From: JBBQDZ01 sp038237515
GTDB lineage: Bacteria; Actinomycetota; Thermoleophilia; Gaiellales; Gaiellaceae
Reading direction: 5' to 3'
NCBI GenBank assembly: GCA_038237515.1
Contig: JBBRYP010000013.1
Span: 14,212 to 78,211 of the forward strand
Length of the DNA: 64,000 nucleotides
Both the position numbers and the translations under genes were made by a program. How positions within the stretch are numbered: position 1 is the first letter of the stretch; each line of letters begins with the position of its first letter. A model generated the notes under the pieces. The model did no database searches. It had not been told where the DNA came from and saw only the letters and a program-made list of their open reading frames with translations. This document shows positions 26,880 to 35,435 of the stretch, piece by piece.

Positions 26880-28016
26880 TTAGCCGCTCGCGCTTCGCCG
26901 CTCGCCCTGCTCAGGCCGGCGGCGTCGGATGCGAAGGTTCGCGAGCTTCACGATCTCGAGCAGGTACACCATGTAGACCGATGCGGCGACCGCGAGGAGC
27001 CCGAGCCCGCCGGTCGCCACCGTGCGCCACAGGTGCCACTGCCCGTGCGCGTGCGGCCGCAGGAACCTCTCGGCCAGAGCGGTCGCCGCGAGCATCCCGC
27101 ACCAGGCCCAGATGTAGAGCGCCGACCGCCGCTGCGAGAAGCCGATGTTCACGAACCGGTGGTGGAGGTGCTCGCGGTCGGCGACGTAGATCGGCTGGCG
27201 GTGCTTGAGCCGCCTGACGACCACGAAGGACGTGTCGAGGATGGGCACGGCGAGCACGACGAGCGGAAGGAACAGGGTCACGATCGAGGCTGTCTTGAGC
27301 AGGCCCTGGAGCGGGATCGTCGCAAGGACGAAGCCGAGCAGGAGCGCCCCCGAGTCGCCCATGAAGATCCGCGCCGGATAGAAGTTGTGCCGTAGGAAGC
27401 CCAGTGCGGCGCCGAGCACGATCGCGGACAGGATTGCCGCCTGGATCGCAGACGCGGGCCGGGCGAGCGAGAGGGCGATGACGCAGAACGTGAAGGCGGA
27501 GATCGCGGACACTCCGGCTGCCAAGCCGTCGAGGCCGTCGAGGAAGTTGACCATGTTCATGATCGCGACGATCCAGAGCACGCTCAGGGGCATCCCGACG
27601 AGTTTCGGCAGGGTGTGGATCCCGACCAGGGGGAAGGTGAAGCGGTGGATCCAGATCCCGAAGCCGATGGGGATCGCGGCCGCGGCGAACTGCCCGGAGA
27701 GCTTCTCCCACCAACGCAGGCCACGGAAATCGTCGACAGCCCCCACCGTCGTGGCAACCGCGGCGCCGAGGAGGACGCCGCGCGTCTCGTTGCCGAGGTG
27801 GAGGAACGCAAGCGCCGGCACGAAGATCCCGAAGAAGAGGGCGAGCCCGCCCAGGCGCGGGACGGGGCTGCGGTTGAGACGGCGGGTGCCCGGACGATCG
27901 ACGACTCCGAGCAGCCGCGCCATCCCGCCGACTGCCGGCGTCAGCAGGACGACGATCAGAAGCGCGAGCCCGGCCCCGTAGAGCACCTGCAGGTGGTCGC
28001 GGAGGGTGTGGATCAC
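26880..28016 (-). CDS. wecA: undecaprenyl-phosphate glycosyl-1-phosphate transferase (WecA/TagO family)
   Basis: A 378-aa polytopic enzyme that joins a sugar-1-phosphate (usually GlcNAc-1-P) to undecaprenyl phosphate, starting wall-glycan synthesis. It has about ten membrane helices; the Asp motifs VGAVDDFRGL and MNMVNFLDGLDGLAAG, the MGDSGALLLGF segment and the HIP-like histidine cluster REHLHHRF mark the family. Gene position between upp and atp is common in actinobacteria. It starts by a 4-base ATGA overlap with upp. Its product could feed the LCP ligase upstream in the window. Confidence 0.9.
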   Translation of the reverse strand: MIHTLRDHLQVLYGAGLALLIVVLLTPAVGGMARLLGVVDRPGTRRLNRSPVPRLGGLALFFGIFVPALAFLHLGNETRGVLLGAAVATTVGAVDDFRGLRWWEKLSGQFAAAAIPIGFGIWIHRFTFPLVGIHTLPKLVGMPLSVLWIVAIMNMVNFLDGLDGLAAGVSAISAFTFCVIALSLARPASAIQAAILSAIVLGAALGFLRHNFYPARIFMGDSGALLLGFVLATIPLQGLLKTASIVTLFLPLVVLAVPILDTSFVVVRRLKHRQPIYVADREHLHHRFVNIGFSQRRSALYIWAWCGMLAATALAERFLRPHAHGQWHLWRTVATGGLGLLAVAASVYMVYLLEIVKLANLRIRRRRPEQGERRSASG

Positions 28017-28639
28017 TTCGTGCCGTAGAGCCTGTCGCCGGCATCCCCGAGGCCCGGCACGATGAAGCCGCGCTCGTTCAGGCCACGGTCGATCGCTGCG
28101 ACGACAATCCGCACGTCAGGGTGATTTCCCGCGATGTTCGCGATTCCCTCCGGCGCGGCGATGATCGAGATCAGCCTGACGTTCGAGGCGCCCGCCCGTT
28201 TGACGGTACGGACGGCCGAGGCGGTCGAGTTGCCGGTCGCCAGCATCGGGTCGAGCAGGATCACATCCCGGTCCGCGACGTCCTGCGGGAGCTTGACGTA
28301 GTACTCGACAGGCTGGAGCGTCGTCTCGTCGCGATAGAGCCCGATGAAGCCGACCCGCGCACCCGAGATCAGGGCCAGAACCCCATCGAGCATCCCGAGG
28401 CCGGCGCGGAGGATCGGGCAGACGGCCACCTTCTTGCCCGAAATCCGCGGGAACGGAGCGTGCTCGAGCGGGGTCTCGATCTCCGCGGTTTCGGTCGGGA
28501 GATCCTTTGTCGCTTCGTAGGTTAGGAGAAGGGTCACCTCCTCGACGAGCTTCCTGAAGTGAACGGTCGGAGTGCTCCGATCGCGGAGGTAGGAGAGCTT
28601 GTGCTGGACGAGGGGGTGCGAGACCTCCGTGACGGACAT
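28013..28639 (-). CDS. upp: uracil phosphoribosyltransferase
   Basis: A 208-aa salvage enzyme making UMP from uracil and PRPP. The PRPP loop VILLDPMLATGNSTASA and the C-terminal uracil-binding motif IDRGLNERGFIVPGLGDAGDRLYGT are intact, and the N-terminal VSHPLVQHKLSYLRD is typical. It follows glyA by six bases and overlaps wecA by ATGA. Confidence 0.97.
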   Translation of the reverse strand: MSVTEVSHPLVQHKLSYLRDRSTPTVHFRKLVEEVTLLLTYEATKDLPTETAEIETPLEHAPFPRISGKKVAVCPILRAGLGMLDGVLALISGARVGFIGLYRDETTLQPVEYYVKLPQDVADRDVILLDPMLATGNSTASAVRTVKRAGASNVRLISIIAAPEGIANIAGNHPDVRIVVAAIDRGLNERGFIVPGLGDAGDRLYGTK

Positions 28640-28645
28640 CAGAGC

Positions 28646-29938
28646 CTAGGCCGCATAGCTCGGGTAACCGCGAAAGCCGGGATACAGCGGGCGCCTTTCG
28701 CACAGCGTGCTGACGCGCAGGCGGAGCGCGTCGAGGTCGGCCGCCTCGTCGAGGGCGCTCATGATGATGCGCCCCACCTCGCGGAAGTCGTCCTCGTCGA
28801 AGCCGCGCATCGTCGCGGCAGGGCTCCCCAGCCGGACCCCTGAGGCGATCATGGGCGGCCGCTCGTCGAAAGGCACGGTGTTGCGGTTGGCCGTGATCTG
28901 CACTTCCTCGAGCCGCTCCTGGGCGTCCTTGCCGGTCCACGGAGAGTTCCGCAGGTCGACCTGGAGCAGGTGCGTATCGGTTCCTCCGGTCAGGATGTCC
29001 AGGCCGCGCGCTAGAAGCTCGGCGGCGAGCGCATCGGCATTCGCGCGAACCTGGACCTGGTAATCGCGGAAGGCCGCGGATCGCGCGATCGCGAAGCAGA
29101 CCGCCTTTGCGGCGATCGTATGCATCAGCGGGCCCCCCTGCATGCCGGGGAAAACCGCGCGGTCGATCGCCTTCGCGTGCTCCTCTCTGCACAGGATGAA
29201 GCCTGCCCGTGGACCGGCGAGAGTCTTGTGGGTGGTCGAGGTGACGAAGTCGCAGTGCGGCACCGGGTTCGGGTGCAGGCCCGCGGCAACGAGGCCGGAG
29301 AAGTGCGCCATGTCGCAGAGCAGGTAGGCGCCTACTTCGTCCGCGATCGCCCGGAAGCGATCGGCCTCCACGACCCTCGGATAGGCGGAGCCGCCGCAGA
29401 TGATCAGGCGCGGCCGGTGCTCCTTCGCGAGGGCGAGAACCTCGTCGTAGTCGACCACCATCGTCTCGCGGCTGACGCCGTAGTGGACGATCGTGTAGAG
29501 CCGGCCCGAAAAGTTGACCTTGAGCCCGTGCGTGAGGTGCCCGCCGTGGTCGAGGCTCAGCGAGAGAATGGTGTCGCCCGGCTTCAGCACCGCCGAGTAC
29601 GCCCCCATGTTCGCCTGGGCGCCCGCGTGCGGCTGCACGTTGGCGTGCTCGGCGCCGAAGAGTTCCTTGGCGCGGTCGATTGCGAGCTGCTCGATCTCGT
29701 CGACGACTTCGCAGCCGCCGTAGTACCGGCGCCCCGGATAGCCCTCGGCGTACTTGTTCGTCGGGACGCTTCCGAGCGTCTCGAGGACGCTCGGCCAGGT
29801 GAAGTTCTCGGACGCGATCAGCTCGATCTGGTTGCGCTGGCGGTCGACCTCACGCTCGATCAGGTCCGCGACAGCGGGGTCGACCGCGTCGAGGCCGGCG
29901 CTCCGGAGATGCTGGATGGTTTCCTGCGCGACGGCCAA
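28646..29938 (-). CDS. glyA: serine hydroxymethyltransferase
   Basis: A 430-aa PLP enzyme interconverting serine and glycine and charging tetrahydrofolate with C1 units. Signature segments: IELIASENFTWPSVLE, YYGGCEVVDEIEQLAIDRAKELF, and the PLP lysine in TSTTHKTLAGPRAG. It starts at TTG 29938 with a perfect AAGGAGG site six bases upstream; in-frame sequence further upstream is not protein. It feeds C1 units usable by metH. Confidence 0.96.
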   Translation of the reverse strand: MAVAQETIQHLRSAGLDAVDPAVADLIEREVDRQRNQIELIASENFTWPSVLETLGSVPTNKYAEGYPGRRYYGGCEVVDEIEQLAIDRAKELFGAEHANVQPHAGAQANMGAYSAVLKPGDTILSLSLDHGGHLTHGLKVNFSGRLYTIVHYGVSRETMVVDYDEVLALAKEHRPRLIICGGSAYPRVVEADRFRAIADEVGAYLLCDMAHFSGLVAAGLHPNPVPHCDFVTSTTHKTLAGPRAGFILCREEHAKAIDRAVFPGMQGGPLMHTIAAKAVCFAIARSAAFRDYQVQVRANADALAAELLARGLDILTGGTDTHLLQVDLRNSPWTGKDAQERLEEVQITANRNTVPFDERPPMIASGVRLGSPAATMRGFDEDDFREVGRIIMSALDEAADLDALRLRVSTLCERRPLYPGFRGYPSYAA

Positions 29939-29985
29939 TCCGGCCTCCTTTCCTTCCTCGACTGCGTGGGATCGTACTCCCGCGC

Positions 29986-30591
29986 TCAGCCGAGGAGAGC
30001 CGCCCGCCCGAGAGCCTCGATCGCCGGAACCGCGCCTTCGCGCAGGACACGCGGGTCGCCGTCCGTGAAGTCGATCACGGTGGAGGGAATTCCCGGGAGG
30101 ACTCCCCCGTCGACGACGACGCGGCAGGCCGTGAGGATCTCGTCCGGAACGTCGCTCACACGCCGCGGCTCCGTACCCCCGTGGACATTGGCGCTGCTCG
30201 CGATCACGCAGCCGACGCGGTCGAGGATGCCTCGCGCCGTCGGCGGGAGGCTCGGCACCCGGACGCCGATCGTCTCCGGCCGGTCGCCGGTGAGCCAGCG
30301 GAAGCGGCGCGCGGGATTGGGCAGGACGAGCGTGTACGGGCCTGGCAGAAGCGAACGCGCGATCATTGCGGCGCGGCCTCGAAGCTCCGGCACGCATTCG
30401 AGGAGCATCTCCATGTCGCTGCAGAGGAGCGCGGCCGGCATCGTCACCGGTCGCCCCTTCAGGCGGTACACCTGCAGCGTCGGCGCGTCCCGATAGGCGC
30501 TCGCGCAGAGGCCGTAGACGGTGTCGGTCGGCAACACGATGGGCTCGCCCTCTCGGAGGCCCGCCACCGCCTCCTCGATCACGTCGGGCAT
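29986..30591 (-). CDS. tsaC: L-threonylcarbamoyladenylate synthase (Sua5/YrdC)
   Basis: A 201-aa single-domain enzyme making the intermediate for the t6A modification of tRNAs. Conserved runs: PIVLPTDTVYGLCA, the KGRP motif at about 45-48, WPG-like LLPGPYTLVL, and SSANVHGG. It lacks the extra Sua5 domain. The start overlaps prmC by 13 bases, in the standard prfA-prmC-tsaC order. Confidence 0.94.
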   Translation of the reverse strand: MPDVIEEAVAGLREGEPIVLPTDTVYGLCASAYRDAPTLQVYRLKGRPVTMPAALLCSDMEMLLECVPELRGRAAMIARSLLPGPYTLVLPNPARRFRWLTGDRPETIGVRVPSLPPTARGILDRVGCVIASSANVHGGTEPRRVSDVPDEILTACRVVVDGGVLPGIPSTVIDFTDGDPRVLREGAVPAIEALGRAALLG

Positions 30592-31412
30592 CGAGCCTCC
30601 ACGACCCGTTGACGCCCCGCCAGATCGTCCGTCACACGGATCTCCGAGTATCCCGGCGACTGTAGTCGCTGCACAACCTCAGCCGCACGTCCCGGATGCA
30701 CTTCGAGGACGAGCCACCCGCCCGACTCGAGCCTGCGCGACGCGATCCCCGCGACGCGTTCGACCAGCTCGAGGCCCCCGAGGAGGGCTGCTCGTGGTTC
30801 CCAGTCACGAACCTCGGGCTGGAGCCCGGCGAGCTCGTCCGCGGCGACGTACGGCGGGTTCGAGACGACGAGGTCGAAGGCACCGTCTGCGGACTCGAAG
30901 TCGCCGTGGAGAAACTCGATCTCCCCCGCGAGGCCACACGCCTCCGCGTTCTCCGCCGCGAGCTCGAGTGCCTCGGCAGAGTTATCGATCGCCACGACGG
31001 CGGCTCCGGGATGCTCGTCCGCGATCGCAAGGGCGATCGCGCCGCTTCCCGTTCCGAGATCGAGCACGCGCGGCTCCGCAACCCCTTCGAGGAGCGCGAG
31101 GCAGCGCTCGACCACGATCTCCGTCTCGGGCCTCGGTACGAGGACGCGACCGTCCACGCGAAGCGTCAGGCGGCGAAAACCCCATTCGCCGAGAACATAG
31201 GCGATTGGCTCCCGCCGGCCGCGGCGGCGCAGGAGCTCACGGCAGGCCTCGAGCTCGGTCTCGGTCAGCGGCCGGTCGTGTCCCGTGTAGAGCTCGATGC
31301 GGGAAAGCCCGAGCGCCTTGCCGAGCAGGAGCTCCGCGTCGAGGCGCGGCGTCTCCACTCCCTTTCGGCCGAGGTAGTCGGCGGCGCTCGCGAGGACGGA
31401 TCCGAGAGTCAA
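30579..31412 (-). CDS. prmC: release-factor glutamine methyltransferase
   Basis: A 277-aa enzyme that N5-methylates the GGQ glutamine of release factors. AdoMet motif I is VLDLGTGSGAIALAIA; the catalytic NPPY motif reads VVSNPPYVAADEL. The N-terminal helical domain (about 1-75) binds the release factor. TTG 31412 overlaps the prfA stop as TTGA, which fixes the start. Confidence 0.94.
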   Translation of the reverse strand: MTLGSVLASAADYLGRKGVETPRLDAELLLGKALGLSRIELYTGHDRPLTETELEACRELLRRRGRREPIAYVLGEWGFRRLTLRVDGRVLVPRPETEIVVERCLALLEGVAEPRVLDLGTGSGAIALAIADEHPGAAVVAIDNSAEALELAAENAEACGLAGEIEFLHGDFESADGAFDLVVSNPPYVAADELAGLQPEVRDWEPRAALLGGLELVERVAGIASRRLESGGWLVLEVHPGRAAEVVQRLQSPGYSEIRVTDDLAGRQRVVEARCPT

Positions 31413-32455
31413 CCAGGGCCGTCGAGGCGCCGCCGGCGATCCTCTCCCTCGAGCGCCTCGGTGAAGTCGTCGAGTTCGCCCTGGAGCACCTGATCGAGGC
31501 GGTGGACGGTGAGCTTGATGCGGTGGTCGGTGACCCGGTTCTCGGCAAAGTTGTAGGTGCGGATCTTCTCGGCCCTCTCGCCCGTTCCGATTTGGGAGCG
31601 GCGGCTCGCGTCGAGCTGCGCCTGCTGCCTGCTGCGCTCTAGCTCGAAGAGCCGCGCGCGGAGAACACGCAGCGCCTTCGTCTTGTTCTGGAGCTGCGAC
31701 TTCTCGTCCTGCATAGCGACGACAAGCCCTGTCGGCAGGTGGGTGATCCTGACAGCCGAGTCCGTGGTGTTGACGCTCTGCCCTCCCGGGCCGGTGGAGC
31801 GGTAGACATCGATCTTGAGGTCGTTCGGATCGATCTCCACCTCGACCTCCTCGGCCTCCGGCATGACGGCGACGGTCGCGGTGGAGGTGTGGATCCGCCC
31901 TTGCGACTCCGTCTCCGGGACTCGCTGAACGCGATGGGTACCTCCCTCCCACTTGAAGACCGAGAAGGCGCCGTCCCCCTTGACGGCATAGGTCACCTCC
32001 TTGAAGCCGCCGCCGTCGCTCGGACTGCCGCCAAGCTGCTCCCACTCGAAGCCTCTGCGCTCGGCGTAGCGCGCGAGCATCCGGAAGACGTCGCCCGCCC
32101 ACAGCGCAGCCTCGTCGCCCCCCACTCCCTGCCTGATCTCGACGATCACGTCCTTGCGGTCTGCCGGATCGACCTCGACGAGGGCGAGCTTGAGCTCCTC
32201 CTCGAGCCTCGCCAGGCGCTCCTGGGCGTCCGGAAGGAGCTCGCGCAGTTCGGGGTCGTCGAGCGCTGCTTCGACGTCCTCCGAAGCCTCACGCCACTCC
32301 TGCGCGAGCCGGTACGGCGTCTCGAGCTCCTTGAGTCGACGACCGACGTCCGCAGCGTCTCGTCGATCGTTGTAGACGGTCGGGTCGGACATCCGCTCCT
32401 GCGTCTCGCGATAGCGGCCCTCGAGGTCGACGACCAGGTCGGCGATGCCTGCCAT
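31409..32455 (-). CDS. prfA: peptide chain release factor 1
   Basis: A 348-aa factor that terminates at UAA and UAG. The GGQ motif is in STGPGGQSVNTTDSAVRITH; the stop-codon tripeptide reads PET in RVQRVPETESQGRIHTST, where many relatives have PAT or PVT. The ATG at 32455 has a TATCCT -10 nine bases upstream, so it can be transcribed independently of the genes beyond the inserted transposase. Coupled to prmC. Confidence 0.96.
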   Translation of the reverse strand: MAGIADLVVDLEGRYRETQERMSDPTVYNDRRDAADVGRRLKELETPYRLAQEWREASEDVEAALDDPELRELLPDAQERLARLEEELKLALVEVDPADRKDVIVEIRQGVGGDEAALWAGDVFRMLARYAERRGFEWEQLGGSPSDGGGFKEVTYAVKGDGAFSVFKWEGGTHRVQRVPETESQGRIHTSTATVAVMPEAEEVEVEIDPNDLKIDVYRSTGPGGQSVNTTDSAVRITHLPTGLVVAMQDEKSQLQNKTKALRVLRARLFELERSRQQAQLDASRRSQIGTGERAEKIRTYNFAENRVTDHRIKLTVHRLDQVLQGELDDFTEALEGEDRRRRLDGPG

Positions 32456-32464
32456 TCGGAAGCC

Positions 32465-32470
32465 AGGATA
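32465..32470 (-). promoter_or_regulatory. -10 hexamer of prfA
   Basis: TATCCT on the minus strand, nine bases before the prfA ATG. It gives prfA-prmC-tsaC a promoter of its own downstream of the transposase insertion. No -35 was recognised. Confidence 0.5.
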
Positions 32471-32547
32471 GCCCGGCGCTCCGCGGGTCCCCGTGAGACA
32501 GCCCCGAGGTGGGCCGGGGGCCTCGGCTCCGAACAGCGTCAGCTCGG

Positions 32548-32578
32548 GCCGTGTCCAGGGACAGTCCCTGGACACGGC
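32548..32578. repeat. REP-like palindrome, perfect copy
   Basis: A 31-base palindrome with 15-bp perfect arms around a single central base (GCCGTGTCCAGGGAC and its complement). It is the best-formed member of the REP-like family, 270 bases upstream of the transposase start. The 32456-32848 gap contains this and two further copies, with no gene. Confidence 0.85.
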
Positions 32579-32603
32579 TCGCCAGCACGGGGCGGTCGCA
32601 GAC

Positions 32604-32628
32604 ATGGCCGGGGACAGCCCTGGCCACG
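32604..32628. repeat. REP-like palindrome copy
   Basis: TGGCCGGGGACAGCCCTGGCCA: same GGGACAG-CCC core, with arms TGGCC/GGCCA instead of GTGTCC/GGACAC. The arm change is compensated on both sides, as expected if the folded form matters. Confidence 0.75.
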
Positions 32629-32666
32629 ACCTTCTACGACGTCGTCTGCAGAAACGACGCCGCCCC

Positions 32667-32699
32667 GGCCATGACGAGGGACAGACCCTGGGCATGGCC
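32667..32699. repeat. REP-like palindrome copy
   Basis: Core GGGACAGACCCTGG at 32678-32691 flanked by GGCCATG (32667-32673) and CATGGCC (32693-32699). It is followed by GCCAGCAC, which also follows the first copy (32580-32588), so part of a longer unit has been duplicated. Confidence 0.7.
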
Positions 32700-32848
32700 C
32701 GCCAGCACCCGCGAACGAACGCGAACGCGAACGCGCCGCTGCAGCCAACACCTCGACTGTCCGCGCGCGACCTGGCGATCGAGACGATTTCGAAACGATT
32801 TGCCGTCGGCGGGCTTCGGGCCACGAGACGCCGCTACTTTCGGTGCCC

Positions 32849-33313
32849 ATGCCGCGCCTGCCTCGCTCCTTCCTGCCCGACGGCTTCTTCCACGTGACGA
32901 CCCGTGGCGTCGCGAACACCCTGATCTTCCTGGACGACGATGACCGACGGCTGTTCCTGAGCGTGCTGCAGATCGCGGCGCGCCGCTTCGGGTGGGTCTG
33001 CCACACCTACTGCCTCATGGACAACCACTACCACCTGATCGTGGAGGCGACACGCGCGGAGCTGTCAGGCGGGATGCAGCTCCTGAACGGACGCTACGCC
33101 CAGGCCTTCAACGCGAAGTACGGCCGCCGCGGGCACCTCTTCGGCGATCGCTTCGGGGCGCGCGCGATCGAGGGCGAGGACTATTTCGTCGCCGCCTGCG
33201 AGTACGTTCTCGACAATCCCGTGCGCGCCGCCATCTCTGCCACCAGGTGGGCTTGGCCCTGGAGCGGGACGCGCTACTACACGCCGCACCGCGGCAGGTC
33301 GTCGCCGTTCAGG
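32849..33313 (+). CDS. REP-associated tyrosine transposase (RAYT, Y1 HUH family), 3' end lost
   Basis: An HUH single-strand transposase of the TnpA-REP type, which acts on REP palindromes. Homology covers about 145-150 residues: TRGVANTLIF near 18-27, the histidine pair HYH at 60-62 in CLMDNHYHLIVE, and EDYFVAACEYVLDNPVRA (110-127) with candidate catalytic Tyr112 or Tyr119, then the WPWSGTRYY end. ATG 32849 follows TACTTT by eight bases, so it is probably leaderless. It has no stop of its own: the frame runs on antisense to the DUF1385 gene and rpmE until 34612, so the native C-terminus seems lost. The end given here is where similarity fades. Confidence 0.83.
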
Positions 33314-34231
33314 TCAGGCCATCACCTCGACGCGCTGCGCCTCCACGGGCCCGTCCCGTACCTCCCGGTCGAGCACCTCGCGCAGCGCTCTGATCGACAC
33401 CTCGAGCTGCTCGAGGGTGGGCTCGCGTGTCGTCAGCCGCTGCAGCCACAGACCGGGTGCCAGCAGCGTCATGAGGACGCGGTTGCCGGTGTGCTTGCCG
33501 GCGAAGCGAATCAGCTCGTACGCCAGGCCCGCGATGAGCGGGAGCAGGAGGATGCGCGTGGCGATCAGCCAGTACCAGGCCGGCCGGCCGAAGAACGCGA
33601 AGACGAAGATCGCGATCACCATCACCCAAAGGAGAAAGGCGGTGCCGCAACGGGGATGGATGAGGCTGAAGCGTTGAACGCGCTCCGGCTCGAGCTCCTC
33701 GCCCGCCTCGTAGGCGTTGATCGCCTTGTGCTCCGCGGCGTGGTACTGGAAGACGCGACGGAGGTCGGGAAGCAGCGAGATGACGGTGAGGTAGACGACG
33801 AAGATCGTCACGCGGATCCCGCCTTCGACGATCACGAACCAGCCGGCGTTGCGAATCGGCAGGCGGTCGGTGATCAGAGCCGGCGTCACCTTGAAGAGCG
33901 CGATCGCAAAGCCGATCGCGATCGCGAAGGCGAAGATCAGCTGGCCGCGCGACAGCTCGGTCTTCACGTCTCCCTCCCCGGCGCCTTCTTCTTGCGCCGC
34001 ATAGTTGGCCGAGATCGCGAGCGCTCGAAACCCGATCGCGAGCGACTCTCCGAGCGCGACGACGCCGCGGATGATCGGGAGGCGAAACGCGGGATGGCGC
34101 GCCATCGGGGAGCTGATCGGATTGCAGACCTGGGCAATCGCGCCGTCCGGCTTGCGAACGGCAACCGCCCAGCTGGAAGGGCCGCGCATCATCACGCCCT
34201 CCAGGACCGCCTGGCCCCCTATTGCGGCCAT
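33314..34231 (-). CDS. DUF1385 membrane protein (YqhQ-like)
   Basis: A 305-aa polytopic protein of the DUF1385 family, usually found between rpmE and prfA; function not established. Typical segments: GGQAVLEGVMMRGP at the start, FQYHAAEHKAINAYEAGEEL and HPRCGTAFLLWVMVI in the middle, with about five membrane helices. Three bases separate it from the rpmE stop. In related genomes prfA would follow directly; here the RAYT lies tail-to-tail against its 3' end. Confidence 0.88.
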   Translation of the reverse strand: MAAIGGQAVLEGVMMRGPSSWAVAVRKPDGAIAQVCNPISSPMARHPAFRLPIIRGVVALGESLAIGFRALAISANYAAQEEGAGEGDVKTELSRGQLIFAFAIAIGFAIALFKVTPALITDRLPIRNAGWFVIVEGGIRVTIFVVYLTVISLLPDLRRVFQYHAAEHKAINAYEAGEELEPERVQRFSLIHPRCGTAFLLWVMVIAIFVFAFFGRPAWYWLIATRILLLPLIAGLAYELIRFAGKHTGNRVLMTLLAPGLWLQRLTTREPTLEQLEVSIRALREVLDREVRDGPVEAQRVEVMA

Positions 34232-34234
34232 GCG

Positions 34235-34453
34235 CTAGCCCCTGCGGGCGGCGCCGGCCCGCTCGAGTCGGCGCTGGAAGCGCTCGACGCGGCCACCGGT
34301 GTCCATGAGCTTCTGCTTGCCCGTGTAGAACGGGTGGCAGTTCGAGCAGATCTCCACGTGGAGCTCGGGCTTCGTCGAGCGGGTCGTGAACTCGTTGCCG
34401 CAGGAGCAGGTCACGTGCGAGAGGACGTACTCGGGGTGGATGTCCGGTTTCAT
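34235..34453 (-). CDS. rpmE: 50S ribosomal protein L31
   Basis: A 72-aa ribosomal protein of the zinc-containing (C+) type: cysteines in HVTCSCGN and EICSNCHPFYTGKQ provide four ligands. The FYTGKQKLMDTGGRVERF end is diagnostic. Its ATG overlaps the upstream dehydratase stop as ATGA. Zinc-dependent L31 is often replaced by a zinc-free paralogue under zinc starvation; none is in this window. Confidence 0.96.
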   Translation of the reverse strand: MKPDIHPEYVLSHVTCSCGNEFTTRSTKPELHVEICSNCHPFYTGKQKLMDTGGRVERFQRRLERAGAARRG

Positions 34454-35397
34454 CTCGACCCCAGGATATCAGAGGCGGTCTGGGCTACCACGTTGCCTCC
34501 CGAGACAACCGCCGCCACCGCCGAACCTGGATCGAGCTCGACCTTTCCCGCCAGGAGCGCTGCCGTCGCTGCAGCTCCGGAAGGCTCGCAGGCGAGCTTG
34601 GCTCGGCTGTAGAGGAAGCGCATTCCATCGGCGATCTCCTCCTCGGTGACGAGCACCGACTCGATGCTATGAGCCCGGCACGACTCCAGTGCGAGCGCCC
34701 CCACGAACGGAGCGTTCAGCCCATCGGCCACCGAGCTCGGCTCCACCGGAACGGGCCTTCCCGCCCGGAGGGCCTCCCGTAGCGCCGGGGCGAGCTCCGG
34801 CTCGACGGCCACCACCCGCGCGTCGACCGCCGCCGAGATCCCGGCAAGCAGACCGCCGCCGCCGACCGGTACGACGACGACGTCGAGCGCCGGCAGCGCC
34901 TCGGCGATCTCAAGCCCCACGGTGCCCTGGCCTGCGGCTACGAGTGGGTCCTCGAAGGGGTGCACGAGCGTTCGGCCGGTGTGCTCCAGCAATTCGTGCA
35001 GGCGCTCGAAGACGGTTGCCGGGCCCTCGGCCGTGAGATCCACTGTGGCGCCGTACTCCCGCGTGGCGGCGACCTTCTGCGGACTCGCCGTGCGCCACAT
35101 GACGACCAGGCAGTCGAGTCCTTCGGAGGCAGCACCCCAGGCGAGCGCCTGCGCGTGGTTGCCGGCGGAGACGCCGATCACTCCCCGCTCGCGCTCCTCG
35201 GCCGAGAGGGATGCGAGCTTCGTCAGCACGCCGCGCGCCTTGAACGAGCCCGTCCTCTGAAAGAGCTCCGCCTTCAGGTGCACGTCTGCCCCTAGCCGCC
35301 GGCTCAGGGTCGCTGAAGAGAAGAGCGGCGTGCGGTGGAGCCGGTTGCCGATCGCCCGACGCGCCGCGTGAACGTCATCCCGCGAGATCTCCGCCAC
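34450..35397 (-). CDS. threonine/serine dehydratase, PLP-dependent
   Basis: A 315-aa fold-type II PLP enzyme that deaminates threonine to 2-oxobutyrate (or serine to pyruvate). The PLP lysine is in RTGSFKARGVLTKL; SAGNHAQALAWGA and the glycine loop PVGGGGLLAGI bind PLP phosphate. There is no C-terminal ACT regulatory domain, so it resembles catabolic TdcB-type enzymes more than biosynthetic IlvA. GTG 35397 lies eight bases after a TAGGAT -10, so the rpmE operon likely starts here, leaderless. Confidence 0.85.
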   Translation of the reverse strand: MAEISRDDVHAARRAIGNRLHRTPLFSSATLSRRLGADVHLKAELFQRTGSFKARGVLTKLASLSAEERERGVIGVSAGNHAQALAWGAASEGLDCLVVMWRTASPQKVAATREYGATVDLTAEGPATVFERLHELLEHTGRTLVHPFEDPLVAAGQGTVGLEIAEALPALDVVVVPVGGGGLLAGISAAVDARVVAVEPELAPALREALRAGRPVPVEPSSVADGLNAPFVGALALESCRAHSIESVLVTEEEIADGMRFLYSRAKLACEPSGAAATAALLAGKVELDPGSAVAAVVSGGNVVAQTASDILGSR

Positions 35398-35435
35398 CCG
35401 CCGCGATCCTAGACCGGAGCGTCCCGCCGGCGACT

